Shown here: one piece after another, positions 1-8,265 of the stretch
How positions within the stretch are numbered: the stretch's first letter is position 1
Layout of the letters: each line of letters starts with the position of its first letter
DNA from: Planosporangium mesophilum
GTDB taxonomy: Bacteria > Actinomycetota > Actinomycetes > Mycobacteriales > Micromonosporaceae
Assembly: GCF_016863255.1 (NCBI RefSeq)
Contig: NZ_BOON01000041.1
Location: 29,790 to 93,789 of the forward strand
DNA: 64,000 bases
Direction of reading: 5' to 3'
The notes under the pieces: generated by a model
Told to the model about the DNA's origin: nothing
What the model saw: only the letters and a program-made list of their open reading frames with translations
The model's database searches: none
Program-made: the position numbers and the translations under genes

Positions 1-264
1 GGCCCGGTTGCGGCCGATCCTGGCCACCCAAGCCCGGAACTCGTCCTTGCCCCGGAAGGAGCGCATGTCCCGGGCGACCTGCAGCCAGGTCTCGGAGGCG
101 ACATCCTCGGCGTCATCGCCGACCAGGGCCCGCAGATAGCGGAGCAGGCCAGGCTGAACCGCCCGGTACAGGCCGCGGAACGCCGTCTCGTCGCCGTTCC
201 GCGCGGCGGAGACCAGCGGAGACAGATCCGTCGGCCGCATTGCCGACGGATTACCTTCTGTCAC
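1..264 (-). CDS. ECF RNA polymerase sigma factor, N-terminal part (runs off the window)
   Basis: The visible 88 residues cover sigma-70 region 2, which binds core polymerase and melts the -10 element. The motif GDDAEDVASETWLQVARD is the region 2.2 helix, followed by FRGKDEFRAWVARIGRNRA. A GTG at 264 preceded by GGGAG is the likelier start; an ATG at 294 is in frame upstream. Two STAS-domain antagonist genes on the same strand lie upstream, which is compatible with a general stress or envelope regulon, but nothing shows that they control this factor. The C-terminal region 4 is outside the window. Confidence 0.85.
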   Translation of the reverse strand, partial: MTEGNPSAMRPTDLSPLVSAARNGDETAFRGLYRAVQPGLLRYLRALVGDDAEDVASETWLQVARDMRSFRGKDEFRAWVARIGRNRA

Positions 265-465
265 CAGGACTCCCTCGCCACGCAGTAACGCCATGTACCT
301 CTAGTAGGCGTCACCGCGTCCGAAAACGTCACGCTCGCGAAGTTCGCGGGCTGGCCGGCCACGGGTCGCGACCATGCCCGATGCGTGTCCGCGGGAAAAG
401 ATTGTGACATCGCAACCACGATCGGCCTTCAACGGCCCGGGTGATCGTGAGGAGGGTGTCGGGCG

Positions 466-819
466 CTACCGCAGATCCAGGGCGTCGCCCCGGGTCGCGC
501 CGTCCAGGCTCCCGAACACCCGTAGTCGCGAGGTCAGTCCGCGGGTGTGCAATCCCTGGTAGATGAGTTCCTGCGGGGCTGACAGCCGCAGCTCCACCCC
601 GGCCGCGGTGCACGCCCGGTCACACGCGTCCAGCATCGCCAGCCCGGCCGAGTCACACTCCTCGACCTCGGCGAGGTCCACCACCAGTACCCGTTGGTCG
701 CCAGCCAGCAGGCGGGCCACCTCGGGCTCCACCGTCAGCACGGTGTCCGAGCAGAGTCCACCGGACAGGGCGAGGACGGCGGCCCCGTGCATCTCGTACG
801 TCGACCAGCTCAGGTCCAT
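466..819 (-). CDS. STAS-domain anti-sigma factor antagonist
   Basis: The 117-residue protein is a single STAS domain of the SpoIIAA/RsbV type. These bind and remove an anti-sigma kinase, depending on phosphorylation of a Ser or Thr. The conserved region reads VVDLAEVEECDSAGLAMLD, where the Ser of DSAG is the predicted phosphorylation site (about residue 57). The start has an RBS-like CGGAGA immediately upstream. It lies in tandem with a second STAS gene 50 bp upstream, likely one transcription unit. The partner kinase or anti-sigma gene is not in the window. Confidence 0.85.
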   Translation of the reverse strand: MDLSWSTYEMHGAAVLALSGGLCSDTVLTVEPEVARLLAGDQRVLVVDLAEVEECDSAGLAMLDACDRACTAAGVELRLSAPQELIYQGLHTRGLTSRLRVFGSLDGATRGDALDLR

Positions 820-869
820 TCTCCGGCGTTACCCAACGGTGCCGAATATTGCACTGAGTAACAACGGAG

Positions 870-1202
870 TCACGCCGAGGCGGTGGCCGCCATCCCGAGG
901 ATCTCGGCCAGACCGACGGTGTCCAGCTTGTACCGCATGAAGGCACTGGGGTTGTCCACGACGAACGGAGTGTTCTGCCGGCGGGCCGTGCGGTAGCCGC
1001 CCACCAGGGCGCGCAGGCCCATGGAGTCCATGAAGGTCACGCCGCCGACGTCGACCACCAGTCGGTCGGGCCCCGGTACGAGCGCGTCGGCCAGGGCCTG
1101 TCGAAGCAGGTCGGCGGTGCGCAGGTCGAACTCGCCGCGCGCGCTGACCAGCGCGACGCCGTCAGCGCATCGACGGACGCTGACTTGAGCCGGCGTCGAC
1201 AT
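870..1202 (-). CDS. STAS-domain anti-sigma factor antagonist
   Basis: This second STAS protein of 110 residues has the strand-loop-helix VVDVGGVTFMDSMGLRALV, in which the Ser of DSMG (about residue 60) is the predicted phospho-acceptor. ATG 1202 is chosen over the overlapping GTG 1205 because AGGAGG lies 5 nt before the ATG but only 2 nt before the GTG. The C-terminus carries the FMRYKLDTVGLAEIL helix typical of the family. It is probably co-transcribed with the STAS gene downstream and is divergent from the MFS transporter. Confidence 0.85.
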   Translation of the reverse strand: MSTPAQVSVRRCADGVALVSARGEFDLRTADLLRQALADALVPGPDRLVVDVGGVTFMDSMGLRALVGGYRTARRQNTPFVVDNPSAFMRYKLDTVGLAEILGMAATASA

Positions 1203-1293
1203 CACAACCTCCTCGTGGCGGTACGAGGCTTAAGGCCCACCGGAGAGGGGCCCTAAACATGCCGGCCGGAGAAGTCTTGACTTGGGGTAGTGG

Positions 1294-1349
1294 CTGAAAT
1301 ACGTTCGCTCCACTCTGATGTATCAGATCTTTATTCAGATATTTCAGAG
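1294..1349. promoter_or_regulatory. Candidate GntR operator upstream of the MFS transporter
   Basis: This AT-rich stretch before the transporter holds CTGAAAT at 1294-1300, the near-palindrome CTGATGTATCAG at 1315-1326 and ATATTTCAGAG at 1339-1349. The last element is the exact reverse complement of CTCTGAAATAT found at 5524-5534, just before the GntR/FCD regulator. Sharing of an 11-bp AT-rich word in such GC-rich DNA suggests a common operator. Binding itself is inferred. Confidence 0.55.
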
Positions 1350-1387
1350 CGGTTTCCCTCCTGCCTGCGAGCGATCGAGGAGCCACC

Positions 1388-2755
1388 ATGGCCGGTCCCG
1401 CCACACCGATAACCAGCATCGACGACGCGCCGTTGACCCCGTTTCACAAGCGCCTGATGTACCGGTGCTCCGGAGGCCCGTTCCTGGACGGCTACATCCT
1501 GAGCATCGTCGGCGTGGCCGCCACCGGCATGACGACCGACCTGAACCTCAGCGTCTCGGCGCTCAGCGCGGTCGGCGCGGCCGCCCTGGTCGGAATCTTC
1601 GTCGGCGCGATCATCTTCGGCCGGCTCACCGACCGGATCGGCCGCGAGGTCATGTACACGGTCGACCTGATCGTGCTGGTGGTGGCGTCGGTGCTGAGCG
1701 CCTTCGCCGACTCGGCCTGGCAGGTCATCCTGCTCCGGTTCATCCTGGGGCTGGCCATCGGCGCGGACTACCCCATCGCCACCGCGCTCCTGGCGGAGTG
1801 GCTACCGCGACGCAACCGGGGCAAGATGCTCGGCGCGCTCATCCTGTTCTGGTACATCGGCGCCACCGCCGCCTACGCCGTGGGCTACCTGATGATCGAG
1901 TTCGGCGGGGACGGCCTGTGGCGGTGGATGCTGGGCAGCGCGGCGGTGCCGGGCCTGGTCATCCTGTTGATGCGGATGGGTACCCCCGAATCCCCGCGTT
2001 GGCTGGCCCAGCACGGCCGGCTCGACAAGGCCCGCGAGGTTGTCGCGAAGGTCTTCGGCGACTCGGTGGACGTCGACGCGGTGCTGGCTGCGGAGACCGC
2101 GGGTACGGGCGGGCGTCGCGGCCGGTTCAGTGACGTGTTCCGGGGCGTCTATCTGCGCCGGATGGCCTTCTGCGGCCTGTTCTACCTGTGTCAGGTGACC
2201 CCGCTGTTCGCGATCTACACGTTCGGCCCGATCATCCTGGAGGCGTTCGGCCTGAACGAGGGGACCCTGGCCTACCTGGGCTCGGCCCTGATCAGCCTGC
2301 TGTTCCTCATCGGCTGCGTCCCGGCGCTGCGGTGGGTGGACGCCTGGGGACGCCGCCCTCTGATCATCTGGTCCTTCGTCCTGATGGTCATCCCGCTCGC
2401 GGTGCTCGGCATCGTGCCGACCGCGCCCGCGGCCGTCATCATCACGTGCTTCTGCCTCTACGCGCTGTTCTCGGGCGGCCCCAACATCCTCGAGTGGACG
2501 TACCCGAACGAACTGTTCCCGACCAACGTGCGGGCCACGGCGGTCGGCATCTCCACCGGGATCAGCCGCATCGGGGCCGCGATCGGCACCTACCTGCTTC
2601 CGCAGTCCCTGACCAAGATCGGCGCCGGCCCCACGATGCTCGTCGGCGCCGTGATCACCCTGGTCGGGCTCGTCGTCTGCATCGCCTGGGCCGAGGAGAC
2701 CAAGGACGCCGCCCTCGGCGCCGAGGGCGACCGGGCACCGCTGGCGACGGTGTGA
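1388..2755 (+). CDS. MFS transporter (sugar/metabolite:H+ symporter type)
   Basis: The 455-residue polytopic membrane protein has about 12 hydrophobic segments. The loop 2-3 signature of the major facilitator superfamily is present as GRLTDRIGR, and TPESPRWLAQHGR is the loop 6-7 motif shared with the sugar porter and aromatic-acid symporter branches. Late helices contain EWTYPNELFPTNVRATAVG, a typical sugar-porter motif. The stop is 5 bp before the start of the flavin oxidoreductase, so the two are almost certainly one operon and the transporter probably imports that enzyme's substrate, perhaps a methylated amine or amino acid. The substrate is inferred, not shown. Confidence 0.85.
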   Translation: MAGPATPITSIDDAPLTPFHKRLMYRCSGGPFLDGYILSIVGVAATGMTTDLNLSVSALSAVGAAALVGIFVGAIIFGRLTDRIGREVMYTVDLIVLVVASVLSAFADSAWQVILLRFILGLAIGADYPIATALLAEWLPRRNRGKMLGALILFWYIGATAAYAVGYLMIEFGGDGLWRWMLGSAAVPGLVILLMRMGTPESPRWLAQHGRLDKAREVVAKVFGDSVDVDAVLAAETAGTGGRRGRFSDVFRGVYLRRMAFCGLFYLCQVTPLFAIYTFGPIILEAFGLNEGTLAYLGSALISLLFLIGCVPALRWVDAWGRRPLIIWSFVLMVIPLAVLGIVPTAPAAVIITCFCLYALFSGGPNILEWTYPNELFPTNVRATAVGISTGISRIGAAIGTYLLPQSLTKIGAGPTMLVGAVITLVGLVVCIAWAEETKDAALGAEGDRAPLATV

Positions 2756-2760
2756 CCGGA

Positions 2761-4803
2761 ATGGCCCGCCTCGTGGATCCGCTCCTGGAGCCGTTCCAGC
2801 TCAAGAACCTCCGGCTCCGCAACCGGGTGGTCAGCACCTCCCACGAGCCCGCCTACTCCGAAGAGGGCATGCCGAAGGAGCGGTACCGCCGTTACCACGT
2901 GGAGAAGGCGAAGGGCGGGATCGGGCTGACGATGATCGGTGGTTCCGCCATCGTCGCGCCGGACAGCCCGGCCGCCTTCGGAAACCTGCACGTGTACAAG
3001 GACGAGATCGTGCCGTGGCTGGCAGAGTTGGCGGACGCCGTACACGAGGCGGGCGCCCACGTGATGTGCCAGATCACCCACCTGGGCCGGCGTACCAGCA
3101 ACTACGCGGGGGACTGGCTGCCCGTGGTCGCGCCGTCGCCGTTGCGGGAGCCCGCTCACCGGGCCTTCCCGAAGACCGCCGAGCCGTGGGACCTCGACCG
3201 GATCGTCCGCGCGTACGCCGATGCGGCGGCGCGCTGCCGGGAGAGCGGCCTCGACGGGGTGGAGTTCGAGGCGTACGGCCACCTCCTCGACGGCTTCTGG
3301 TCGCCGGCCACCAACCGCCGCGACGACGAGTTCGGCGGCGACCTCGAAGGCCGGCTGCGCTTCCCGCTGCGGGTGATCCGCGCCGTCCGCGAGGCCGTCG
3401 GACCGGACCTCGCCGTCGGCATGCGCATGTCGCTCGACGAGGACATGCCGGGCGGCCTCGGCAGCGAGGAGGGGCTCACGATCGCGCGGCGGGTGGTCGC
3501 GGAGGGCGTCGACTTCATCAGCGTCATCCGGGGCCACATCGACACCGACGAGGGGTTGGCGCGGGTCATCCCGCCGATGGGTACGCCCTCCGCCCCGCAC
3601 CTGCGGTTCGCCGGAGAGGTCAGGCGGTCCGTGGGCGTACCGGTGATGCACGCGGCGCGCATCAACGACGTGGCGACGGCCCGGTACGCGATCCGCGAGG
3701 GGCTGCTGGACCTCGTCGGCATGACCCGCGCGCACATCGCGGACCCGCACATCGTCGCCAAGGTCCGGGCCGGCGAGGAGGACCGGATCCGCCCCTGCGT
3801 GGGCGCCGGGTACTGCCTCGACGCGATCTACCAGGCCAGCGACGCCAAGTGCATCCACAATCCCGCCACCGGCCGGGAGGACCGGCTGCCGCACCTGGTA
3901 CCCGCCACCGCCGGGCCGGCCCGCAAGGCGGTGGTCATCGGCGCCGGTCCGGCCGGCCTGGAGGCGGCCCGCGTCCTCGGCGAGCGGGGCCACCGTGTCG
4001 TGGTGTTCGAGGCGAACGGGTTTGCCGGGGGCCAGGTGCGCCTGTCGGCGTCGCTGCCGCGCCGCCGCGACATGATGGGCATCGTCGACTGGCGGGTGGA
4101 CGAGTGCAAGCACCTCGGCGTGGACCTCCGCTACAACGTGTACGCCGAGGCCGCCGACGTCCTGGCAGAGGAGCCGGACGTGGTCGTCGTGGCTACTGGC
4201 GGCCTGCCGAACACGGAGTTCCTGACGGCCGGTGCCGAGCTGGTGTCGGACACCTGGGACGTGCTGAGCGGGTCGCTGCGGGCCACCGGCGAGGTGCTGC
4301 TGTACGACGACAACGGTGGTCACCCCGGTCTGGACGCGGCGGAGGCGCTGGCCGCCGGCGGGGCGCGGCTGGAGTTCGTCACGCCGGAACGGATCCTCGC
4401 GCCCGACGTGGGCGGCATGAACTACCCGGGGTACTTCACGGCGTTCGCGGCGCACGACGTACGCGTGACGCTGAACCACCGGCTCGTGGGCGTCGAGCGG
4501 CGCGACGGGCGTCTGGTCGCGCAGCTGTACAACGAGTACGCCGGGATCAGCCGGGAACGGGTGGTCGACCACGTGGTGGTCGAGCACGGCACACTGCCCC
4601 AGGACGAGCTGTACTTCTCGCTGGTGGCGGGATCGTCCAACGGCGGCGAGGTCGACCAGGCCGCGCTGCTCGACCTGCGTCCGCAGCGGGTGCGGCGCAA
4701 CCCGGACGGGCGGTACCAGCTGTTCCGGATCGGGGACGCGGTGGCGAGCCGCAACGTCCACGCCGCCGTGTACGACGCGTACCGGCTCTGCCTGGCCCTG
4801 TGA
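2761..4803 (+). CDS. TMADH/2,4-dienoyl-CoA reductase-like FMN/Fe-S/FAD oxidoreductase (N-demethylase type)
   Basis: The 680-residue enzyme has an old-yellow-enzyme FMN barrel (residues about 1-345), a cysteine cluster, and an FAD/NAD(P) domain starting at VVIGAGPAGLEAARVLG (about residue 391). This layout is that of trimethylamine dehydrogenase, dimethylglycine and N-methylproline demethylases. The Fe-S segment CVGAGYC plus a third Cys 12 residues later (Cys346, 352, 364) lacks the middle Cys of the classical CxxCxxC motif; Ala replaces it. The start ATG follows the transporter stop by 5 bp. Substrate is probably an N-methylated compound or a dienoyl/enone; this cannot be decided from sequence. 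GntR regulation is likely. Confidence 0.8.
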   Translation: MARLVDPLLEPFQLKNLRLRNRVVSTSHEPAYSEEGMPKERYRRYHVEKAKGGIGLTMIGGSAIVAPDSPAAFGNLHVYKDEIVPWLAELADAVHEAGAHVMCQITHLGRRTSNYAGDWLPVVAPSPLREPAHRAFPKTAEPWDLDRIVRAYADAAARCRESGLDGVEFEAYGHLLDGFWSPATNRRDDEFGGDLEGRLRFPLRVIRAVREAVGPDLAVGMRMSLDEDMPGGLGSEEGLTIARRVVAEGVDFISVIRGHIDTDEGLARVIPPMGTPSAPHLRFAGEVRRSVGVPVMHAARINDVATARYAIREGLLDLVGMTRAHIADPHIVAKVRAGEEDRIRPCVGAGYCLDAIYQASDAKCIHNPATGREDRLPHLVPATAGPARKAVVIGAGPAGLEAARVLGERGHRVVVFEANGFAGGQVRLSASLPRRRDMMGIVDWRVDECKHLGVDLRYNVYAEAADVLAEEPDVVVVATGGLPNTEFLTAGAELVSDTWDVLSGSLRATGEVLLYDDNGGHPGLDAAEALAAGGARLEFVTPERILAPDVGGMNYPGYFTAFAAHDVRVTLNHRLVGVERRDGRLVAQLYNEYAGISRERVVDHVVVEHGTLPQDELYFSLVAGSSNGGEVDQAALLDLRPQRVRRNPDGRYQLFRIGDAVASRNVHAAVYDAYRLCLAL

Positions 4804-4807
4804 GCGG

Positions 4808-5515
4808 TCAGAACATCTCGCGGACGTCCTCCTCGAACGCCCGGACGTGGTTCTCGGCCGCCTCACGGGCGCGGGCCGGGTCACGGTCGAGGATCGCGCG
4901 GATGACGTCCGCCTGACCGCGGACGTGCTCGCCCAGGTGGGGCAGGCGTTCGAGGGCGAGGTTCCAGATCCGCAGGGACTGGTCGAGGTTCGTGGTCAGC
5001 ACGTCCAGCAGGTACGCGTTGTGGGTGAGCCGGTACACCGTACGGTGGATCGCCGTGTCGAGATCGAGAAGCTCGTCGTGCCCGGAGACGGTGTCGAGCC
5101 GCTCCAACAGTTGACGGAGCTCCTGCCGCTCCTCGTACCGGGCCCGCAGGGCGGCGCGCTCGGCGGCCAGGCCCTCGAGCCGCTCCCGGATCTCGCAGAT
5201 CGCCTCCAGGTCGGCGATGTCCATCTCGGCGGCGAACGTTCCACTGCGCGGCCGGATGACCACGAGCTTCTGGTACGCGAGCCGCTTGATCGCGGCGCGG
5301 ACCGGCGTCCGCCCGACCCCCAGCTCGGTGGCGAGCCGTTCCTCGTCGATCGGGGCGCCGGGCGCTATCTCCAGCGTCACCAGCTTGTTGCGGATGGCCT
5401 CGTACGCGCGGTCGGAGAGCAGTTGGGCGTCCGGCTCGCGGCTTTTCGCCGGCCTTCCTTTCGAGGACGGCGGCCCTTTCGAGGACGGCGACGCTTGGGT
5501 CGAGGACGGCGACAT
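4808..5515 (-). CDS. GntR-family regulator with FCD ligand-binding domain
   Basis: The 235-residue protein has a Ser/Pro/Lys-rich N-terminal tail, a winged helix (about 35-100) containing LATELGVGRTPVRAAIKRL, and an all-helical FCD domain with the metal/ligand residues of HRTVYRLTHN and the late HVRAF histidine. FCD regulators usually sense organic acids and repress a nearby operon. It converges on the oxidoreductase gene with 4 bp between stops. Its own upstream region carries the same 11-bp word as the transporter promoter, which suggests autoregulation plus control of the transporter operon. The tail is encoded by imperfect repeats of TTCGAGGACGGCG. Confidence 0.9.
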   Translation of the reverse strand: MSPSSTQASPSSKGPPSSKGRPAKSREPDAQLLSDRAYEAIRNKLVTLEIAPGAPIDEERLATELGVGRTPVRAAIKRLAYQKLVVIRPRSGTFAAEMDIADLEAICEIRERLEGLAAERAALRARYEERQELRQLLERLDTVSGHDELLDLDTAIHRTVYRLTHNAYLLDVLTTNLDQSLRIWNLALERLPHLGEHVRGQADVIRAILDRDPARAREAAENHVRAFEEDVREMF

Positions 5516-5523
5516 TCCGGCAC

Positions 5524-5558
5524 CTCTGAAATATTTAATCGTGGTCGTAAAATTTCAG
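5524..5558. promoter_or_regulatory. Candidate GntR autoregulatory operator
   Basis: CTCTGAAATAT at 5524-5534 matches the transporter-side element at 1339-1349 on the opposite strand. CTGAAAT (5526-5532) and ATTTCAG (5552-5558) form an inverted pair. The element begins 9 bp upstream of the regulator's start codon, a position expected for repression. Confidence 0.5.
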
Positions 5559-5684
5559 TATCCGGCACGTGACCATAACATCATCATTGCCGAACGCCCC
5601 GTCCGCGACGACCCTGGCCGCAGAGTCCATCGCAGACGGGAGGCTATCGATGAACCATTTGCCGATCATGGCATCGTTTAGCCG

Positions 5685-6767
5685 GTGGACACCGAACAGC
5701 CCTTCCGGGCGCTACCGGCGGCGCTCGGGACGCCGGTGGAGCCGGCGGAGCCGCTCACCCACAACGAAGGCAACGCCGCGACCGGCGGCATCTGGCGGGT
5801 ACGGGGCACGCTCGGCGCCGCGGTCCTCAAAATCGCGCGTCCACCGTCCGTCGAACCGGTCGGTTCTCCGGCGTGGCAGACCAGCGACGAGCCGAGCCAC
5901 TGGAACTACTGGCGGCGCGAGGTCCTGGCCTACACGACCGGCTTCGCCGCCACCGCCTACGCCGACGCGGGCATCGCGGCACCGGCCCTGCTGGAGGTGA
6001 GCGAACGCCCCGACGGCGCGGTCGAACTGTGGCTGGCCGAGGCGGCGGGCGCGCCGGGCACCACCTGGACGGTGCCCCGGCTGGCGCAGTTCGCATACCG
6101 GTTGGGGGCGGCCCAGGCCGGGTGGGTCGACCGGGTCCCGCCGCTGCCGTGGCTGTCCCGGCGATGGTTGGCGCAGTACCTGGCCAGCGGGCCGAGCCGG
6201 CGGGTGAGCGTCGACGACGGGTACTGGGACCACCCGGCCGCCGAGGCGTGGCCGGGTGAGGTATGCCGACGACTGAGGGATCTGTGGACGCGGCGCGACA
6301 CGGTCCTCGCGGTCGCTGAGGCGACGCCGAGGACCCTGTGCCACCTCGACGTGTGGCCCTCCAACCTGATCGGGGACCAGACGTCGACCGTACTGCTGGA
6401 CTGGTCCTTCACCGGCGAGGGCGGGCTCGGCGAGGACATCGCCAACCTCATCGTGGACAGCGTCGCCGACGGCCTGATGGACGCGACGTTGCTGCCGGAG
6501 ATCACCGCCGGCGTCACCGACGGGTACCTCGCCGGGCTGCGGGACGGCGGCTGGACGGGCTCACCCGACACGGTGCGGCACGCCATCGCGGCGTGCGGAG
6601 CGGCGAAGTACAGCTGGTTCGGCCCGGCCGTGCTCGGCCGGGTGGTCCGCGACGGGTCGTTCGGTCACCCGCAGTACGGCCGGGACCGTTCGGGAACCCA
6701 GGCGCTGCACCGGCTCGAAGGTCTCGTCAGTCTGCTTGCCGACTGGACGGCGACGGTACGGTCCTGA
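5685..6767 (+). CDS. Aminoglycoside phosphotransferase-like (APH) family kinase
   Basis: The 360-residue protein has the APH/choline kinase catalytic loop CHLDVWPSNLIG, where the Asp is the base and the Asn binds Mg, followed by the LLDWSF metal-binding Asp. The N-terminal lobe contains AAVLKIARP with the ATP-binding Lys. The family phosphorylates antibiotics or small metabolites; the low overall similarity to classical APH enzymes makes resistance only one possibility. It starts with GTG at 5685 and is divergent from the GntR gene. No partner gene is evident. Confidence 0.75.
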   Translation: MDTEQPFRALPAALGTPVEPAEPLTHNEGNAATGGIWRVRGTLGAAVLKIARPPSVEPVGSPAWQTSDEPSHWNYWRREVLAYTTGFAATAYADAGIAAPALLEVSERPDGAVELWLAEAAGAPGTTWTVPRLAQFAYRLGAAQAGWVDRVPPLPWLSRRWLAQYLASGPSRRVSVDDGYWDHPAAEAWPGEVCRRLRDLWTRRDTVLAVAEATPRTLCHLDVWPSNLIGDQTSTVLLDWSFTGEGGLGEDIANLIVDSVADGLMDATLLPEITAGVTDGYLAGLRDGGWTGSPDTVRHAIAACGAAKYSWFGPAVLGRVVRDGSFGHPQYGRDRSGTQALHRLEGLVSLLADWTATVRS

Positions 6768-6954
6768 CCTGCGTACCGTTCGTTGGGCTCCCGTGAGGGT
6801 GTGAGTTAGTGCCGTCGCAGCCCGGGTAGGCCCCAGCGTCATAACTCGACAGGCCCGCCACGAACGCCCGCCTCGCCGCGACCGATCCCCGATCCCCGAC
6901 CGGGTTCGTCGTGGCGCGAGAGACGCTCGCTTCCTGCTCACGCGCTACGCCCGG

Positions 6955-8202
6955 GTGGCGTCGGAGTCGCTGCGGCCGCTCGCGGCGCCGGTCGCGTACG
7001 TGGCAGCCGTGGTGGGCTTACTGGCTGTGCTGGTCATACCCGCAGGCCCGCCGCAGCCGGCGGTGCGCAAGGTGTGCGTGAGTGACGGGGCCCAGGCCAA
7101 AGCCGTGGCCGGCCTGGCCAACTTCGCCGGCTGGCTGCGACGCAACGGGGTCTCCGGCTTCATCGGTGAGGTCGGCTGGCCGTCCAACAGGGACAGTCGG
7201 CAGTGGAACGCGCTGGCCGATACCTGGTACACCGCGGCTGACCGGATCGGCCTGCCGGTGACGGCATGGGCGGCCGGATCGTGGCCGGCGGACTATCCGA
7301 TGGCGATCTACCGGTCGGGCCCCGATCCGTCGGAGGTGAACGTACCGGGACCGCAGGCGGCCGTCCTGACGCGGCACCCCAGTACCGGCCGTTACCTGCG
7401 CGGGGTCAACCTGGCATACGGCTCGTTCGGAGCGGCTGACACGAATGTCGCCTTCGGCGCGGGCAACCCCGGCCGGTACGGCTTCGAGTACGGGTACGAG
7501 GCCTCCGGCACGTACCGTGACCTTGCCGCGCGGGGCGTGCGACTGGTACGGCTCGCGGTGAGCTGGGAACGGCTCCAGCCGGTACCGTTCGGGCCGCTGG
7601 ACCTTGACGAGCTGACCCGGGTGCGCGCCGCGCTCGACCGGGCCGACCGGGCGCACCTAGCGGTCGTCTTGGATCTGCACAACTACGGCGACTTCGCCGC
7701 CGGTGGCGGGGCGCACGGCCAGATCCACCGCCTGCTGCTCGGATCGCCCCAGCTGCCGACCACCGCCCTGGCCGACTTCTGGAAGCGGATGGCGCGGGCC
7801 GTCGCCGACGAGCCGTCGGTCGTCGCGTTCACCATCCTGAACGAACCGACCCGGCTGGCCGCCGCCGGCCGGGCGGGGGCGCTGATCTGGGAACGGGCCG
7901 CGCAGCAGTCCGTCGACGCGATCCGCCGTACCGGCTCCACCACCGCGGTGATGATCAGCGGGTACCTGCCGATGGGCCCGCCGGCGTGGGGGCAGATGCA
8001 CCCCCACGCCTGGGTCCGCGACCCACTCGGCCGGGTCGCCTACGAGTCGCACGCGTACTTCGACAGCGACGGCAGCGGCCGCTACACCGCTGGTTACGCC
8101 GAGGAGGTACGTCGCGTCGGCCCGGTACCGAGTCGCTGCCTCTGGCTCGCGCCGCTCGCCACCCGGGCGCTGCCCACCGTCACCGGCCCCACGGGCCGGT
8201 GA
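6955..8202 (+). CDS. Membrane-anchored GH5-like glycoside hydrolase with apparently permuted barrel order
   Basis: The 415-residue protein has an N-terminal hydrophobic segment (about 13-30). The segment GFIGEVGWP (Glu72), followed by PVTAWAAGSW, looks like the last two strands of a GH5 barrel including the nucleophile Glu. It comes before RYLRGVNLAYG, VRLVRLAVSWERLQP, VVLDLHNYG, FTILNEPT (Glu297, acid/base) and VAYESHAYFD, which are strands 1 to 6 in normal order. Both catalytic acids are thus present but the order is circularly permuted. The likely substrate is a beta-glucan or related polysaccharide. The start is uncertain because the GTG lacks a clear RBS and the frame is open upstream. 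Confidence 0.7.
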   Translation: MASESLRPLAAPVAYVAAVVGLLAVLVIPAGPPQPAVRKVCVSDGAQAKAVAGLANFAGWLRRNGVSGFIGEVGWPSNRDSRQWNALADTWYTAADRIGLPVTAWAAGSWPADYPMAIYRSGPDPSEVNVPGPQAAVLTRHPSTGRYLRGVNLAYGSFGAADTNVAFGAGNPGRYGFEYGYEASGTYRDLAARGVRLVRLAVSWERLQPVPFGPLDLDELTRVRAALDRADRAHLAVVLDLHNYGDFAAGGGAHGQIHRLLLGSPQLPTTALADFWKRMARAVADEPSVVAFTILNEPTRLAAAGRAGALIWERAAQQSVDAIRRTGSTTAVMISGYLPMGPPAWGQMHPHAWVRDPLGRVAYESHAYFDSDGSGRYTAGYAEEVRRVGPVPSRCLWLAPLATRALPTVTGPTGR

Positions 8203-8265
8203 TCGCGAAGTCGGCCCACCACGCGCCCTCCAGCTCGTGGCTGCGGGTCACCTGCTCGGGGTCGG

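Noticed and set aside
1206..1260. A SigB-type promoter (GTTT-N-GGG) before the STAS genes
   Set aside because: GTTTAG and GGGCCT occur on the minus strand but the -10 part is a poor match; support was too weak to list as a feature.
2590..4884. A 764-codon open frame on the minus strand
   Set aside because: It is the antisense of the flavin oxidoreductase; its translation is low-complexity Arg/Val/His sequence without motifs. High GC content keeps such shadows open.
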